Positions 7,643-18,995 are shown, numbered from the stretch's first letter. The stretch is DNA of 64,000 bases from Phycisphaera sp. (GCA_020639255.1 JACKGZ010000007.1:128645-192644), one strand, 5' to 3'. Notes: a model not told the origin generated them from the letters alone. Program-made: numbers and translations.

Positions 7643-9220
7643 ATGTCCGAAGCCAGCTCGAACAACGCCAACAAGTCCATGGACGACATCATGGCCCTCT
7701 GCAAACGCAGAGGGTTCATCTACCAGGCCTCGGAAATCTACGGCGGCATCAACGGCTTCTGGGACTACGGCCCCCTGGGCGCCCAGCTCAAGAAAAACCT
7801 CCGCGACGCCTGGTGGCAGGACGTCGTCATGAACCCCTGCGTGGGGAGGCCCGGCCCCGACGGCGAGCCCGTCGAGATCGTGCCGGTGGATACCTGCATC
7901 ATCCAGAACCCCAAGGTCTGGGAAGCCTCCGGGCATGTGGGCGGGTTCAACGACCCGATGATCGATTGCCGCGAATCAAAAGCACGCTACCGCGCCGACC
8001 ACGTGCGCGCAATCTCCGGCAAAGGCAAGCGGAATGAAGCTCCGATCTTCGCGTTTCTGACCGACACACCGAGCGAGACCAAGCAGCGCAAAGCGGCAGC
8101 GAAGAAGTTCGGCAATGAGATCGAAGAGTTCGATCTGCTCGAACTCGGCACCGACTTTGCCAACGTGCTCGGCCCCGACGCCGACACGCTCGGGACACTC
8201 ACTGAACCCCGCGCCTTCAACCTGATGTTCAAGACCTTCGTCGGCGCAACCTCAGCGCAGACCGACGAGAACGCGGCCTACCTCCGCCCCGAGACCGCTC
8301 AGGGCATCTTCATCAACTTCAAGAACGTCGTGGACACCACGCGCGTGTCGGTCCCCTTCGGCATCGCGCAGACGGGCAAGGCGTTTCGAAACGAAGTCAC
8401 GCCCCGGAACTTCACGTTTCGGAGCAGAGAGTTCGAGCAGATGGAGATCGAGTTCTTCTGCCACGCCGACGACGCGAAGACGTGGTTCACGTTCTGGCGC
8501 GACTGGCGCTACCAGTGGTGGCAGGAGATCGGCCTTGCGGGTGACAACCTGATCCTGCGCAACCACGACTCGGACGAACTGGCCCACTACGCCAAAGAGG
8601 GCGAGGGCACGAGCGACATCGAGTACCGCTTCCCCTTCACCGCGCCGGGCTTCGGCGAGCTCGAGGGCATCGCCCACCGCGGCAACTTCGACCTCACCCA
8701 GCACGAGGAGCACTCCAAAAAGAAAATGCAGTACTTCGATACCACCCGCGGGGAGCTGGCGCCCAATGGGCAGCCCAAGGGTGAGTGGTACACGCCGCAC
8801 TGCATCGAGCCGAGCGCTGGTCTTGATCGTGGCGTGCTGGCGATCATCTGCGAGGCGTACACGCCCGACGAGAGCCGCGCAAGCAAGGTGTACATGAAGT
8901 TCCACCCGCGTGTCGCGCCGATCAAGGCGGCGGTCTTCCCGCTCGTCAACAAGGACGGCATGCCCGAGAAGGCCGCCGAACTCCACCAAGAGCTGGTGAA
9001 GAAGTTCGGGCACCTCGGCGCGATCGAGACGGACGCGAAGCAATCGATCGGCAAGCGCTACGCCCGCATGGACGAGGCCGGCTGCCCGATCTGCTTCACG
9101 ATCGACGGCGACACGCTGACCGACGGCACGATCACGGTGCGCGACCGCGACACGGCCGAGCAGAAACGGATCCCGATGGCACAGGCCTCGGCGTATCTCG
9201 CCGAAGTGCTGGGCATGTAA
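7643..9220 (+). CDS. glyQS: Glycine--tRNA ligase, single-chain alpha2 type
   Basis: 525 residues. It charges tRNA-Gly with glycine in the cytoplasm. It is the eukaryote/archaeal-like homodimeric class II enzyme, not the alpha2beta2 type of E. coli. Visible are the N-terminal 'RGFIYQASEIYGGINGFWDYGPLG' block, the class II motif 2 region 'RPETAQGIFINFKNV', 'FRNEVTPRNFTFRSREFEQMEIEFF', and the C-terminal anticodon-binding domain starting near 'RVAPIKAAVFPLVNKDG'. The length is a little above the bacterial norm of ~460 because of an insertion around residues 115-180. ATG 7643 follows GAGGGAGAAGCC. Confidence 0.96.
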   Translation: MSEASSNNANKSMDDIMALCKRRGFIYQASEIYGGINGFWDYGPLGAQLKKNLRDAWWQDVVMNPCVGRPGPDGEPVEIVPVDTCIIQNPKVWEASGHVGGFNDPMIDCRESKARYRADHVRAISGKGKRNEAPIFAFLTDTPSETKQRKAAAKKFGNEIEEFDLLELGTDFANVLGPDADTLGTLTEPRAFNLMFKTFVGATSAQTDENAAYLRPETAQGIFINFKNVVDTTRVSVPFGIAQTGKAFRNEVTPRNFTFRSREFEQMEIEFFCHADDAKTWFTFWRDWRYQWWQEIGLAGDNLILRNHDSDELAHYAKEGEGTSDIEYRFPFTAPGFGELEGIAHRGNFDLTQHEEHSKKKMQYFDTTRGELAPNGQPKGEWYTPHCIEPSAGLDRGVLAIICEAYTPDESRASKVYMKFHPRVAPIKAAVFPLVNKDGMPEKAAELHQELVKKFGHLGAIETDAKQSIGKRYARMDEAGCPICFTIDGDTLTDGTITVRDRDTAEQKRIPMAQASAYLAEVLGM

Positions 9221-9410
9221 GCCGCCCTCCGGGCGACGGTTCTGCCGGGATCTGACACCGAGACCGGGGCACCACCATTGCCCGCGGGCGGTTTCTGCAA
9301 CCATCTTGCCGGCGAACTGAAAGCCAATGCGGGGAATTCCGTAACAAGGCACCTATCTCGGCGTCTATGTTCACGGCGGCGGCGAATCGCCAAGGCGGGG
9401 GTACTCGGTC

Positions 9411-10709
9411 ATGAAGAAGGTCATCCTGGCCCTGCTGACGGTCATCGTCCTGCTCGTGGTGACGGCTCTGGTCGCCGGCCCGCTCGTCGCCCAGTCTGAT
9501 TTCGTCAAAGAGATGCGGGCCAAGAGCAAGGACAACCGCACCAAAGTGCTCGTGGAGATGATCGAGCGGGGCGACCTGACCCGCACGATCAACGCCCCGG
9601 GCACGATCGAGCCCGAGAGCATGGTCGACATCAGCGCTCAGGTCTCGGCCCGCATCGTCGCGCTGCCCTTCGAGGAGGGCGACGAGGTGCGCACGGGGGA
9701 CGTGATCGTGCGCCTCGACGACCGCGATCTGGCGGCGGCGCTCGACGCCGCCCGGGCCCGGGCCCGAGCCGAGGAAGCCCGCCTGACCGGCGCCGACGCG
9801 GACCTCGCCGAGGCACGCGCGGAACTCACGCGTCAGCAAGGCCTGTACGAGACGAAAGACGTCTCGCTCGCGACACTCGAAGCGGCCGAGGCCCGGTACA
9901 AGCGCGCCGAGAGCAACCTGACACAGATCACCGAGTCGATCGAGATCGCCAAGGCCCAGATCCGCCAGGCAGAGAAGGATCTCGACAACACCGTCATCAC
10001 CAGCCCGATCGACGGCGTCGTGACGGCGCTCAACGCCGACGTGGGCGAGCTCGTCGTGATCGGCACGCTCAACAACCCCGGCTCGATCATCATGCAGATC
10101 GCCGACCTGTCCAAGATCCTCGTCCGCACGCGCGTCGACGAGAGCAACGTCTCGCTCGTGGCGCAGGGCCAGGACGCGACGGTCTATCTCAACGCCTACC
10201 CCGACAAGAAGTTCAAGGGCAAGGTCCGGTTCATGAAGCTCCAGCGCGAGATCTGGCGTGACGGCTCGGGCTACGTCGAGGCCGAGGTGATGCTCGAAGA
10301 CGTCGCGGGCGAGCGTCTCTACAACGGTCTCACCTCGAACGTCGATATCAGCGTGCAGACGCTGGCCGACGTGCTCAAGGTGCCCAGCCAGGCCGTGCTC
10401 GATCGGCGGATCGAGGACCTGCCCGACGAGGTCGTCCGCAACAACCCTCAGGTGGACCTCGCCAAGACGTTCACGCGCGTCGTGTACGTCTACGAGAACG
10501 GCAAGGCGATTGCCAAACCCGTACGCATCGGTTCGAGCGATCTGACCGATACCGTCGTCCTCGCGGGAATCGGCGAGGGCGAGAAGGTCATCGTCGGCCC
10601 GTTTAGCGTTTTGCGCGAACTCAAGCACGACCAGACCGTCGTCGACCGGACTGAAGTGCCCGACGAGGACGACAAAAAGAAAGCGGACAAGAAGAAGGGC
10701 GACGCGTGA
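9411..10709 (+). CDS. Periplasmic adaptor subunit of a MacAB-TolC-like exporter
   Basis: 432 residues of the HlyD/MacA membrane fusion family. An N-terminal membrane anchor (residues 4-26) is followed by a lipoyl half (ISAQVSARIVALPFEEGDEVRTGDVIVRLDD), a long coiled-coil hairpin rich in Ala and Glu (about residues 105-185), the second lipoyl half (TVITSPIDGVVTALNADVGELV), a beta-barrel and a membrane-proximal domain. The tail is Asp/Lys-rich (DEDDKKKADKKKGDA). It links the inner-membrane pump to the outer-membrane channel encoded in the same operon. Its stop overlaps the GTG of the ATPase gene by four bases. Confidence 0.92.
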   Translation: MKKVILALLTVIVLLVVTALVAGPLVAQSDFVKEMRAKSKDNRTKVLVEMIERGDLTRTINAPGTIEPESMVDISAQVSARIVALPFEEGDEVRTGDVIVRLDDRDLAAALDAARARARAEEARLTGADADLAEARAELTRQQGLYETKDVSLATLEAAEARYKRAESNLTQITESIEIAKAQIRQAEKDLDNTVITSPIDGVVTALNADVGELVVIGTLNNPGSIIMQIADLSKILVRTRVDESNVSLVAQGQDATVYLNAYPDKKFKGKVRFMKLQREIWRDGSGYVEAEVMLEDVAGERLYNGLTSNVDISVQTLADVLKVPSQAVLDRRIEDLPDEVVRNNPQVDLAKTFTRVVYVYENGKAIAKPVRIGSSDLTDTVVLAGIGEGEKVIVGPFSVLRELKHDQTVVDRTEVPDEDDKKKADKKKGDA

Positions 10710-11472
10710 GCATCGAGATCCGTGATCTCGAGAAGATCTATCGCCTCGGCACCGAGAAGGGCCGGGCGATCGAGGTCCGCGCGCTCGACGGCGTCAGCCT
10801 GCGCATCGAGCCCAACGAGTACGTCGCCATCATGGGCACCTCCGGCTCGGGCAAGAGCACGCTCATGAACATCCTGGGCTGCCTCGACAAGCCCACAGCC
10901 GGCGAGTACCTGCTGTCCGGCATCCCCGTGCACAAGATGAGCACATCCGCCCTCGCCCGCGTGCGCAACGAACAGATCGGCTTTGTCTTTCAGAGCTTCG
11001 AGCTGCTCTCGCGCCAGACGGCGCTCAAGAACGTCACGCTGCCGATGGTCTACTCACGCCGGTACTGGCTCGGCGCCCGCAAGCGCGCCAAAGAAGCACT
11101 CGAGCGCGTGGGCCTGGGCGAGCGCCTGCACCACAGGCCCAACCAGCTCTCGGGCGGGCAGCGCCAGCGCGTCGCGGTCGCAAGGGCGCTCGTCAACCAA
11201 CCCAGCATCCTGCTCGCCGACGAGCCAACGGGCAACCTCGACTCGGCCACGACCAACGAGATCATCGCGCTCTTCGAGGAATTGCACACCTCCGGGCAGA
11301 CGATCGTCATCGTCACGCACGAGGAAGAGGTCGCCGGCCACGCCAAGCGCATCGTCCGTCTGCGTGACGGCAAGATCTTGAGCGACTTCCCGACCGACAA
11401 AGATCCTGTGCACCAGGAGTTTCTGCGGGCCAAGGCCGCCACGGCCCAGCGGATGGCCGAGGCGGTGCACGC

Positions 11473-11476
<4 letters not shown>
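10706..11476 (+). CDS. ABC transporter ATP-binding protein, MacB/LolD type
   Basis: 256 residues. It hydrolyses ATP to drive the permease encoded next. Walker A GTSGSGKST, Q-loop 'FVFQSFELL', signature LSGGQRQR, Walker B ILLADEPTGNLDS and the switch His 'VIVTHEEE' are all present. The start is GTG in a GTGA overlap with the adaptor gene, and the end overlaps the permease start (ATGA), so the three are coupled. The MacB-type exporters use mechanotransmission and usually move toxins, antibiotics or lipoproteins; the cargo here is unknown. Confidence 0.94.
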
Positions 11477-12732
<1,256 letters not shown>

Positions 12733-12754
12733 ATCCGTTTCCTCCGGGGGCTCC

Positions 12755-14443
12755 ATGAACAGACACGCCTTGCCGCTCGCGACGCTCTCGCTCACCTGCA
12801 CGGGCCTCTGCCTCGTCGGCTGCTCGGCGAACCTCTTCGCTCCCGTCGACTCGGACCTCGGCGAGCGCCTCACCGTCGAGCGCACGCGCGATGTCGGCTC
12901 GCTCGATCTCTCGGGTTTCGTCGCCGAGACCCAGCCCGAGCCGGGCAAACAGGACCTCGGACCTCGGACTTCGCCGTTTGATGGGCTCACCGAACTGTCT
13001 CTGACTATCGAGGAAGCCCGGGCCGCGACGCTCGCCAACAACCTCGACCTGAAGGTCGCGCTCGTGGACCCGGCGATCGAGGGCGAGAGCGTGAGCGAGG
13101 CAGAGGCCGCGTTCAACTCGGCCTTCACGCTCCGCGGCCTCTGGGCGCAGACCGACACGCCCACCAGCTCATCGCTCAACGATGCCCAGGCCGAGCAGCA
13201 GAGCCTGACCCCCGGCGTGCGGATCCCGCTCATGACGGGCGGCTCGGCGAATATCTCGCTTCCGATGCGGCGCACCGAGACGAACAACTCGTTCTCCACG
13301 CTGAACCCCGCGTACACGAGCGATCTGCAGTTCAGCCTGAGCCAGCCGCTGCTCCGCGGCGCGGGTCGGCGCTCGACGACGCACGCCCTGCGCGTGGCCG
13401 CGATCAACCAGGACATCGCCGAGACGCGCACCAAGGCGACGGTCATCGCGCAACTCGCGTCCGCCGAGCGGGCGTACTGGCTCCTGTACGCGGCACGCCA
13501 GGAACTCGGTCTGCGTCAGGAAGAGTTCGAGGTGGCCCGCGAGGTGCTCGCGCAGGCGCAGCGACTCCTCGACGCGGGCTCGGTCGCCGAGATCGAGGTC
13601 ATCCGCGCCGAGTCGGGCGTCGCCGACCGCCTCGACGCGATCCTCCGCGCCGAGCAATCGGTCTTGCTCCAGCAGCGCACGCTTAAGCGCGTGATGAACA
13701 TCGAGGGTCTCGGCGTCGACTCGGACACGGTCATCCTGCCCGCCAGCCCGCCCGACCCGGTCATGTACGAGATCGATCCGACCGAGCTCGCGGATCTGGC
13801 GATCGCCTCGCGAATGGACCTGCTCGCGCTCGAGCTCCAGCTCCTGGCCGACGCGAGCCAGATCGATTTCAACCGCAACCAGACGTTGCCCGTTCTGAAC
13901 CTCGACGCCTCGTACACGATCAACGGCCTCGGCTCGAGCCTCGACGACTCGCTCGAAACGACGGCCGAGAACGATTTCGAGGACTGGTCGCTCGGTTTCT
14001 CGGGCGAGATCCCGATCGGCAACCAGGCCGCCGAGAGCAGGCTGCGCCGATCGGTGCTGTCGCGCATCCAGCGGATCGCCAGCAAGGCCAATCGAGAGCA
14101 GACGATCCGTCAGGATGTTTTCGACGCGACCGACAACCTCCGCGCCGGCTGGCAGCGGATCCTGGCGTCGCAGCAGGCGGTCATCCTCAACACCCGCACC
14201 CTCGAAGCCGAACGCCGCCAGTTCGAGCTGGGCAGCTCGACTTCGACCGATGTGCTCGACGCCGCCAGCCGGCTCGTGAGCGCCCGCTCCGACGAGATCC
14301 GGGCGGTTGTCGAATACCAGATCGCCCAGCTCAACCTCGCCGAGTCGACGGGCATGGTCCTCGGGGCCGCCAAGATCCGCTGGGAGCCTTACGACACCGG
14401 GAGTGAGGAAGTCCGGGCCCTCGAGAAGGGCCGGCTCTGGTGA
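12755..14443 (+). CDS. TolC-family outer membrane efflux lipoprotein
   Basis: 562 residues. The signal peptide ends in a lipobox (LVGC at about residue 23), so the N terminus should be lipidated, as in OprM/NodT-type channels. The body holds the two repeated outer-membrane efflux domains, with long helices ('RTKATVIAQLASAERAYWLLYAARQEL', 'SRLVSARSDEIRAVVEYQIAQLNLAESTG'). It provides the exit duct for the MacAB-like pump. The gene follows the permease gene by 22 bases with a GGGGG ribosome binding site. Confidence 0.92.
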   Translation: MNRHALPLATLSLTCTGLCLVGCSANLFAPVDSDLGERLTVERTRDVGSLDLSGFVAETQPEPGKQDLGPRTSPFDGLTELSLTIEEARAATLANNLDLKVALVDPAIEGESVSEAEAAFNSAFTLRGLWAQTDTPTSSSLNDAQAEQQSLTPGVRIPLMTGGSANISLPMRRTETNNSFSTLNPAYTSDLQFSLSQPLLRGAGRRSTTHALRVAAINQDIAETRTKATVIAQLASAERAYWLLYAARQELGLRQEEFEVAREVLAQAQRLLDAGSVAEIEVIRAESGVADRLDAILRAEQSVLLQQRTLKRVMNIEGLGVDSDTVILPASPPDPVMYEIDPTELADLAIASRMDLLALELQLLADASQIDFNRNQTLPVLNLDASYTINGLGSSLDDSLETTAENDFEDWSLGFSGEIPIGNQAAESRLRRSVLSRIQRIASKANREQTIRQDVFDATDNLRAGWQRILASQQAVILNTRTLEAERRQFELGSSTSTDVLDAASRLVSARSDEIRAVVEYQIAQLNLAESTGMVLGAAKIRWEPYDTGSEEVRALEKGRLW

Positions 14444-14525
14444 TCGCCTGAAAAAACTTGCACCGATCGCGGAACCAGAAGTGAGCTCCGGTGTCTTACA
14501 CAGGAGACTCACTCCTCTTCTTCGT

Positions 14526-14564
14526 CCCGGGTGCTTCGGCGAGCCCCGGGGCGGCTTCTTTTTT
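14526..14564. terminator. Terminator between convergent genes
   Basis: CCCGGG (14526-14531) pairs with CCCGGG (14545-14550) around a GC-rich loop containing TTCG, followed by GCGGCTTC and a T run to 14564. It serves the efflux operon on the plus strand. Confidence 0.6.
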
Positions 14565-14568
14565 GGAA

Positions 14569-16905
14569 TCAATCCAATACGTGGGGTTTCCACGCGAGCA
14601 ATCGCAACGCATTGAGCACCACGACCACCGTCGAGCCCTCGTGCAGCAGCACGGCCACCCCTAAATGAGCGAAGCCGAGCGCACCCAGCGGCGCGACGAT
14701 CAGGATCACACCCAGCGCGATGACCAGGTTCTGCGTCACGATCTGGCGCGTCCGCCTGGCCAGCAGCACCGCGTCGGCCAGACGCGTCAGGTCCGTGCCC
14801 ATGAGCGCGATGTCGGCCGTCTCCAGCGCGACGTCTGTGCCCGCGGCCCCCATCGCGACGCCCAAGTCCGCTCGCGCCAAGGCCGGCGCGTCGTTCACGC
14901 CGTCGCCCACCATCACCACGCCCTGCGCGCCCTCTCGCAGGCGATCGATCTCGGTGAGCTTCTGATCGGGCAAGAGGTCCGCGTGGATGTCGGTGATCCC
15001 GAGCTGCCCCGCCACGCCCTCCGCCGCCGCCCTGTGGTCGCCCGTGAGCAGCGACACCGACTTCACCCCGATCGACTGCAACTTGCGCACGGCCTCGGCG
15101 CTCGACGCCCGCACCTCGTCGGCGATCTCGATGAACCCGATCGCGCGATCGTCGCTCACCACCCACACCACGGTTGCGCCGGTCTCCGACGCGCTGATTG
15201 CCGCTTGCTCAAGAGCCACGTCCGCCGGCGCGTCCCGGCGTTTGCCCACGCGCACGACGCGCCCCTCAATCTCGGCTTCGGCGCCCACCGCGACGATCTG
15301 ACGCGGGTTCTCGATACTGGGGAGCGGGATCTCCTCGTGCTCGGCGGCCCGGACGATCGCCTCGGCGAGCGGGTGCGTCGCCTGCGTTTCGACCGCCGCC
15401 GCCATGCGCAGTATCTCGCGCTCGTTCCCGCCCGGGGCCGCGTGCGCGGCTCGCACCGCGGGCTTGCCCATCGTCAGTGTGCCCGTCTTGTCGAAGGCGT
15501 ACACGTCCGCCTTAGCGAGTGTCTCCAGGTGCGCGCCGCCCTTGATGAGCACGCCCAATTTCGCTGATCGCGCCATCGCGCAGAGCATCGCCGCGGGTGT
15601 GCCGATCGCCAGCGCGCAGGGTGAGCCCGCGACGAGGAACGCCATCGAGCGGTAGAACGAATCGCCCCAGTCGAGCCACCCCGCCAGCGCCGGCATCACC
15701 GCCAGCACGGGCGTGATCGCAAGCACCGCTGGCACGTAGTACCGCTCGATCTTGGCGGTGAACAGCTCCGTGGGCGACTTGGCGGACTGCGCCTCCTCGA
15801 CGAGTCGCATGACCTTGGCAATCGTGCTCTCGCCCGCGGGCTTTGTGGTGCGCACGACGAGCGGGCGGTCGCCGTTGATCGAGCCAGCGAGCACCGTGTC
15901 GCCCACGCCGAGGTCGACGGGCACGGGCTCGCCCGTGACTGGGGATTGATCGACCGGGGATGTGCCGTGGACGATCACGCCGTCGAGCGCGACGCGTTCG
16001 AACGGGCGGAGCGAGACGTGCGCGCCGACCTCGACCTCTTCGAGCTTGAGCGTCCGCTCGTGGCCGTCCTCGTCGATCACACGCGCCGACTCGGGGGTCA
16101 GCTCGGCCAGGGCGCTGACCGCGCGCTTGGCGCGTCCGAGCGCCATGTGCTCGCCCGCGGCCCCGAGCCCGAAGAGGAAGAGCAGGAACGCGCCCTCCTC
16201 GTAATGCTGGAGTGCCGCCGCGCCCGCGGCCGCGACAAACATCAGGACGTCGACGTTCACGCGGAACTTCTTCAGGACATCGAGCGCCTCAGGGAATGTT
16301 TCCGTGCTCGCCAGAACGGCGCACAGAGCGAGCAGCGAGATCCGAAGCCACTCCGGCCCGCCCGCCAGGTGCACACCGAACCCGCTGACGAGCAGCACAC
16401 CCGCGATGCACGTGAGCAGGAGATCCCGCTGACCCGCGATCGCGCGGAGCGCCGACTCGGCGAGCGAGAGCCCGTGCTGGAGCTTGGTCATCAGGATCGA
16501 GGGCCCGCCCTCGGGCTCGATCCGCGCGTCCTCCAGGCTCAGGCGGAACCCCGTGCCCGCCAGCGCGCTGGTCGTCTCGTGCAGCGGGCAGTACCCGCGC
16601 GCAAAGTTCAGTCGCAGCTCGCTCGTCTCGATCGACGCGTGCGCGTCGATCCCCTTGGCGTGGAGCCTGCGGTTGATCCGGCGCACGCCCGCCTGGTTCT
16701 TCAGGTTCGTGATCGGGACGACTAGCGAGAGCCGCTCGGCGCCCTCAAGATCCTGCCCGAGTTCGGCCTCGCTCCGCTTCTCGATCCAGCGCATCACGCA
16801 GCTCTCGCACTGCTCCGATTCCGGCGCGCACCCGTCGGGCAGACGCACGCGCAGCACGGGCAGGCTGAGCGATTGATCGGAATGGGTCGGCGGGATCGTC
16901 GTCAT
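14569..16905 (-). CDS. P1B-4-type heavy-metal P-type ATPase
   Basis: 778 residues. It pumps a transition metal across the inner membrane using ATP. Catalytic motifs: DKTGTLTMGKP (phosphorylated Asp), TGEPVPV in the actuator domain, GDGVNDAPALARADLG in the hinge. The metal-site motifs are SPCALAIGTPA in TM6 and HEGST near the C terminus; SPC with HEG(S/G)T marks the P1B-4 class (Co, Zn, Fe or Ni), not Cu pumps. The N-terminal ~110 residues hold a CESC motif and an HMA-like fold, unusual because P1B-4 pumps often lack such a domain. The frame is open upstream to 17541, but the ATG at 16905 is the first sensible start. Confidence 0.92.
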   Translation of the reverse strand: MTTIPPTHSDQSLSLPVLRVRLPDGCAPESEQCESCVMRWIEKRSEAELGQDLEGAERLSLVVPITNLKNQAGVRRINRRLHAKGIDAHASIETSELRLNFARGYCPLHETTSALAGTGFRLSLEDARIEPEGGPSILMTKLQHGLSLAESALRAIAGQRDLLLTCIAGVLLVSGFGVHLAGGPEWLRISLLALCAVLASTETFPEALDVLKKFRVNVDVLMFVAAAGAAALQHYEEGAFLLFLFGLGAAGEHMALGRAKRAVSALAELTPESARVIDEDGHERTLKLEEVEVGAHVSLRPFERVALDGVIVHGTSPVDQSPVTGEPVPVDLGVGDTVLAGSINGDRPLVVRTTKPAGESTIAKVMRLVEEAQSAKSPTELFTAKIERYYVPAVLAITPVLAVMPALAGWLDWGDSFYRSMAFLVAGSPCALAIGTPAAMLCAMARSAKLGVLIKGGAHLETLAKADVYAFDKTGTLTMGKPAVRAAHAAPGGNEREILRMAAAVETQATHPLAEAIVRAAEHEEIPLPSIENPRQIVAVGAEAEIEGRVVRVGKRRDAPADVALEQAAISASETGATVVWVVSDDRAIGFIEIADEVRASSAEAVRKLQSIGVKSVSLLTGDHRAAAEGVAGQLGITDIHADLLPDQKLTEIDRLREGAQGVVMVGDGVNDAPALARADLGVAMGAAGTDVALETADIALMGTDLTRLADAVLLARRTRQIVTQNLVIALGVILIVAPLGALGFAHLGVAVLLHEGSTVVVVLNALRLLAWKPHVLD

Positions 16906-16961
16906 GCGGGCTGACCCAATGGTAATTGGGCGAAGATGCCCCGGCGATCGGGCTGCAAACT

Positions 16962-18332
16962 CTACAGCACGAAAAGACAGCCCACGGTCCAGATGAGACC
17001 CAGAATCATCACGATCGCCGTGTACCCCACGATCTCGCGGGCCTTGGCCCCGGTGATCGTCAGCAGCGGGAGCGCCCAGAAGGGCTGGAGCATGTTGGTC
17101 AGCTGATCGCCGTACGCCAGCGCCATGACCGCCTTGGGCAGCTCGACCCCCGCCGCCAGCGCACTCTCGACGACGATGGGCCCCTGCACGCCCCATTGCC
17201 CGCCGCCCGAGGGGACGAACAGGTTCACGACTGCGGCGCTCACGCAGGTGAGCGGCGCGAGCGTGCTCGGCCCCGCGCTCGCGCTGATGGCGCTTGCGAT
17301 CTGCGCGGTCAGGCCGCTCGAATGCATCATGCCCATGATGCCCGCGTAGAGCGGGAACTGGACGATGATCCCCGCGCACCCGCGTGCGCCCTCTTCGACC
17401 GCCGCGATGAACGAGCGGGGCGAGCCGTGCAGCACGAGCCCGAGCATGAGCATCGTCAGGTTCACCTCGTTGGGCGTGAGGTGAAGGACGCCGCTCTTGG
17501 CGTTCTCGCCCGACGGAAAGTAGAACCCCATGGCCCACCACGCGATGAGGGTAGCGAGCAGCAGGTTGACGACGGGCGTCTCCTCGAGCGTGCGCACGAT
17601 GACGGGCTTGTGCTCTTTATCCTCGGCTTTATCTGTGCCCGCTTCCTGCGATGCGCACATCTGCCCGCCTGACTTTGGCATCATGAGCATCATGCCAAGT
17701 GTTCCGATCGCGAGGAGACCGCCGGTGATGACGATGTTCATGGGGCTGAGCAGCGTCTCATCTATCGGGATCGGCGCGAGTTCTGTGCCTGCGGGCAGGA
17801 CGCTCCTGATGCCGCTCTCGGTCGAGACCATGAGCGGCGCGGTGCCGCTGAACCCGCCGTGCCAGACCATGAGCCCGAGGTAGCCCGCCGCGACGAGCAC
17901 GGGGTAGTGGTGCGGGATCTGCCGGCGTGTGAGCGAGCGCCCGGTGTCGCGCGCGACGATCGCGCCGGCGATCAGCCCGAGGCCCCAGTTCATCACGCCG
18001 AGCGACATAGCGATCAGCGCAACCATCGCCGCCGCGTGTGCGCCGGTGCGAGGCACATCCGCCAATCGGCGCAGCAGCATGGCGACGGGTCTCGACGCCG
18101 CGACCGCGTGCCCCGTGACGAGGATCAGGCACATCTGCATTGCAAACGCGAGGAATTTCCACACGCCGTCGCTTGGGCTCGCCCACGACGCGACGAGATC
18201 GCCCGCGGACGAGTCCGTACGCCAGAGCGCGAGCAGGAATGTGAGCAGCGTGAGCAGCACCGCGATCACAAACGGATCCGGTGCTGTGGCGCGAAAGAGC
18301 GAGGAAAGGCGATCACCGAGTCTTGCGAGCAT
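16962..18332 (-). CDS. Short-chain fatty acid transporter, AtoE type
   Basis: 456 residues with about ten to twelve membrane helices, of the AtoE / short-chain fatty acid transporter family. Recognisable blocks are 'PDPFVIAVLLTLLTFLLAL', 'LILVTGHAVAASRPV', 'MSLGVMNWGLGLIAGAIVARDTGR', and 'VNLFVPSGGGQWGVQGPIVVESA'. It would import acetate to butyrate-size acids through the inner membrane. The ATG at 18332 is chosen because the family begins just there; the open frame continues upstream only as the shadow of the divergent gene at 18384. It lies 56 bases upstream of the metal ATPase gene on the same strand. Confidence 0.9.
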   Translation of the reverse strand: MLARLGDRLSSLFRATAPDPFVIAVLLTLLTFLLALWRTDSSAGDLVASWASPSDGVWKFLAFAMQMCLILVTGHAVAASRPVAMLLRRLADVPRTGAHAAAMVALIAMSLGVMNWGLGLIAGAIVARDTGRSLTRRQIPHHYPVLVAAGYLGLMVWHGGFSGTAPLMVSTESGIRSVLPAGTELAPIPIDETLLSPMNIVITGGLLAIGTLGMMLMMPKSGGQMCASQEAGTDKAEDKEHKPVIVRTLEETPVVNLLLATLIAWWAMGFYFPSGENAKSGVLHLTPNEVNLTMLMLGLVLHGSPRSFIAAVEEGARGCAGIIVQFPLYAGIMGMMHSSGLTAQIASAISASAGPSTLAPLTCVSAAVVNLFVPSGGGQWGVQGPIVVESALAAGVELPKAVMALAYGDQLTNMLQPFWALPLLTITGAKAREIVGYTAIVMILGLIWTVGCLFVL

Positions 18333-18383
18333 GGCGGGCAATATACATCGCTCGCCGGGGCCCGGCGTGCTACAACATGGGGC

Positions 18384-18995
18384 ATGGACAGCCTCGCCGA
18401 CCTCACACTCGACGTCTTTCTCGATCGCCTCGGCTCCAAGGAGCCCGTGCCCGGGGGCGGGGCCGCGGCCGGTGCGACGGGCGCGATCGGCGCGGCTCTG
18501 GCGCTCATGGTCGTGAGCTACTCGATCGGGCGCAAGAACCTTGCACAACATCAGGAAGAATTGCAATCGATCGAGGGCGATCTGCGTGACCTGCGCGCAC
18601 GGATGATGCACCTCGCCGACGAGGACGCCTCGGCGTACGCAGAACTCTCGGCGCTCTGGGGCCTGCCCAAGGACGACCCGAAGCGGATCGAGGGCTGGAA
18701 TCTCGCACTCGACCGCGCGATCGCGGTGCCGACGGGCATCATGGATGCGGGCGCGAAGCTGCTCGATGTGTGCGCACAGCTCGCGCCGATCTGCAACAAG
18801 AACCTCTTGAGCGACCTCGCGGGCGCGTCGGCGCTGGGCGAAGCGTGTGTGCGGGCTGCGGGGCAGAACGTGCGCGTGAACGCGTTGATGCTGGATGACA
18901 AGGACGCGACCGAGCGACTCATGCAGGATCTCGCTGCCCGCCGAGCCCGCGCGGGCGGGGCGCGAGAAGCGATCGAGAAGGCCTGCGGCTCGTGA
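18384..18995 (+). CDS. Cyclodeaminase/cyclohydrolase family protein
   Basis: 203 residues matching the formiminotransferase-cyclodeaminase (FTCD-C) fold, an all-helical domain that in known members converts formimino-tetrahydrofolate to methenyl-tetrahydrofolate. Typical is the N-terminal 'LGSKEPVPGGGAAAGATGAIGAALALMV' and the later 'CNKNLLSDLAGASALGEACVRAA'. There is no formiminotransferase domain, so the protein is the stand-alone type. The GTG start of the next gene overlaps its stop (GTGA). A folate role is inferred from the family only. Confidence 0.9.
   Translation: MDSLADLTLDVFLDRLGSKEPVPGGGAAAGATGAIGAALALMVVSYSIGRKNLAQHQEELQSIEGDLRDLRARMMHLADEDASAYAELSALWGLPKDDPKRIEGWNLALDRAIAVPTGIMDAGAKLLDVCAQLAPICNKNLLSDLAGASALGEACVRAAGQNVRVNALMLDDKDATERLMQDLAARRARAGGAREAIEKACGS

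Noticed and set aside
16906..17541. N-terminal extension of the metal ATPase
   Set aside because: The extra 212 codons overlap the fatty acid transporter gene on the same strand and look like out-of-frame coding sequence; the family starts near 16905.
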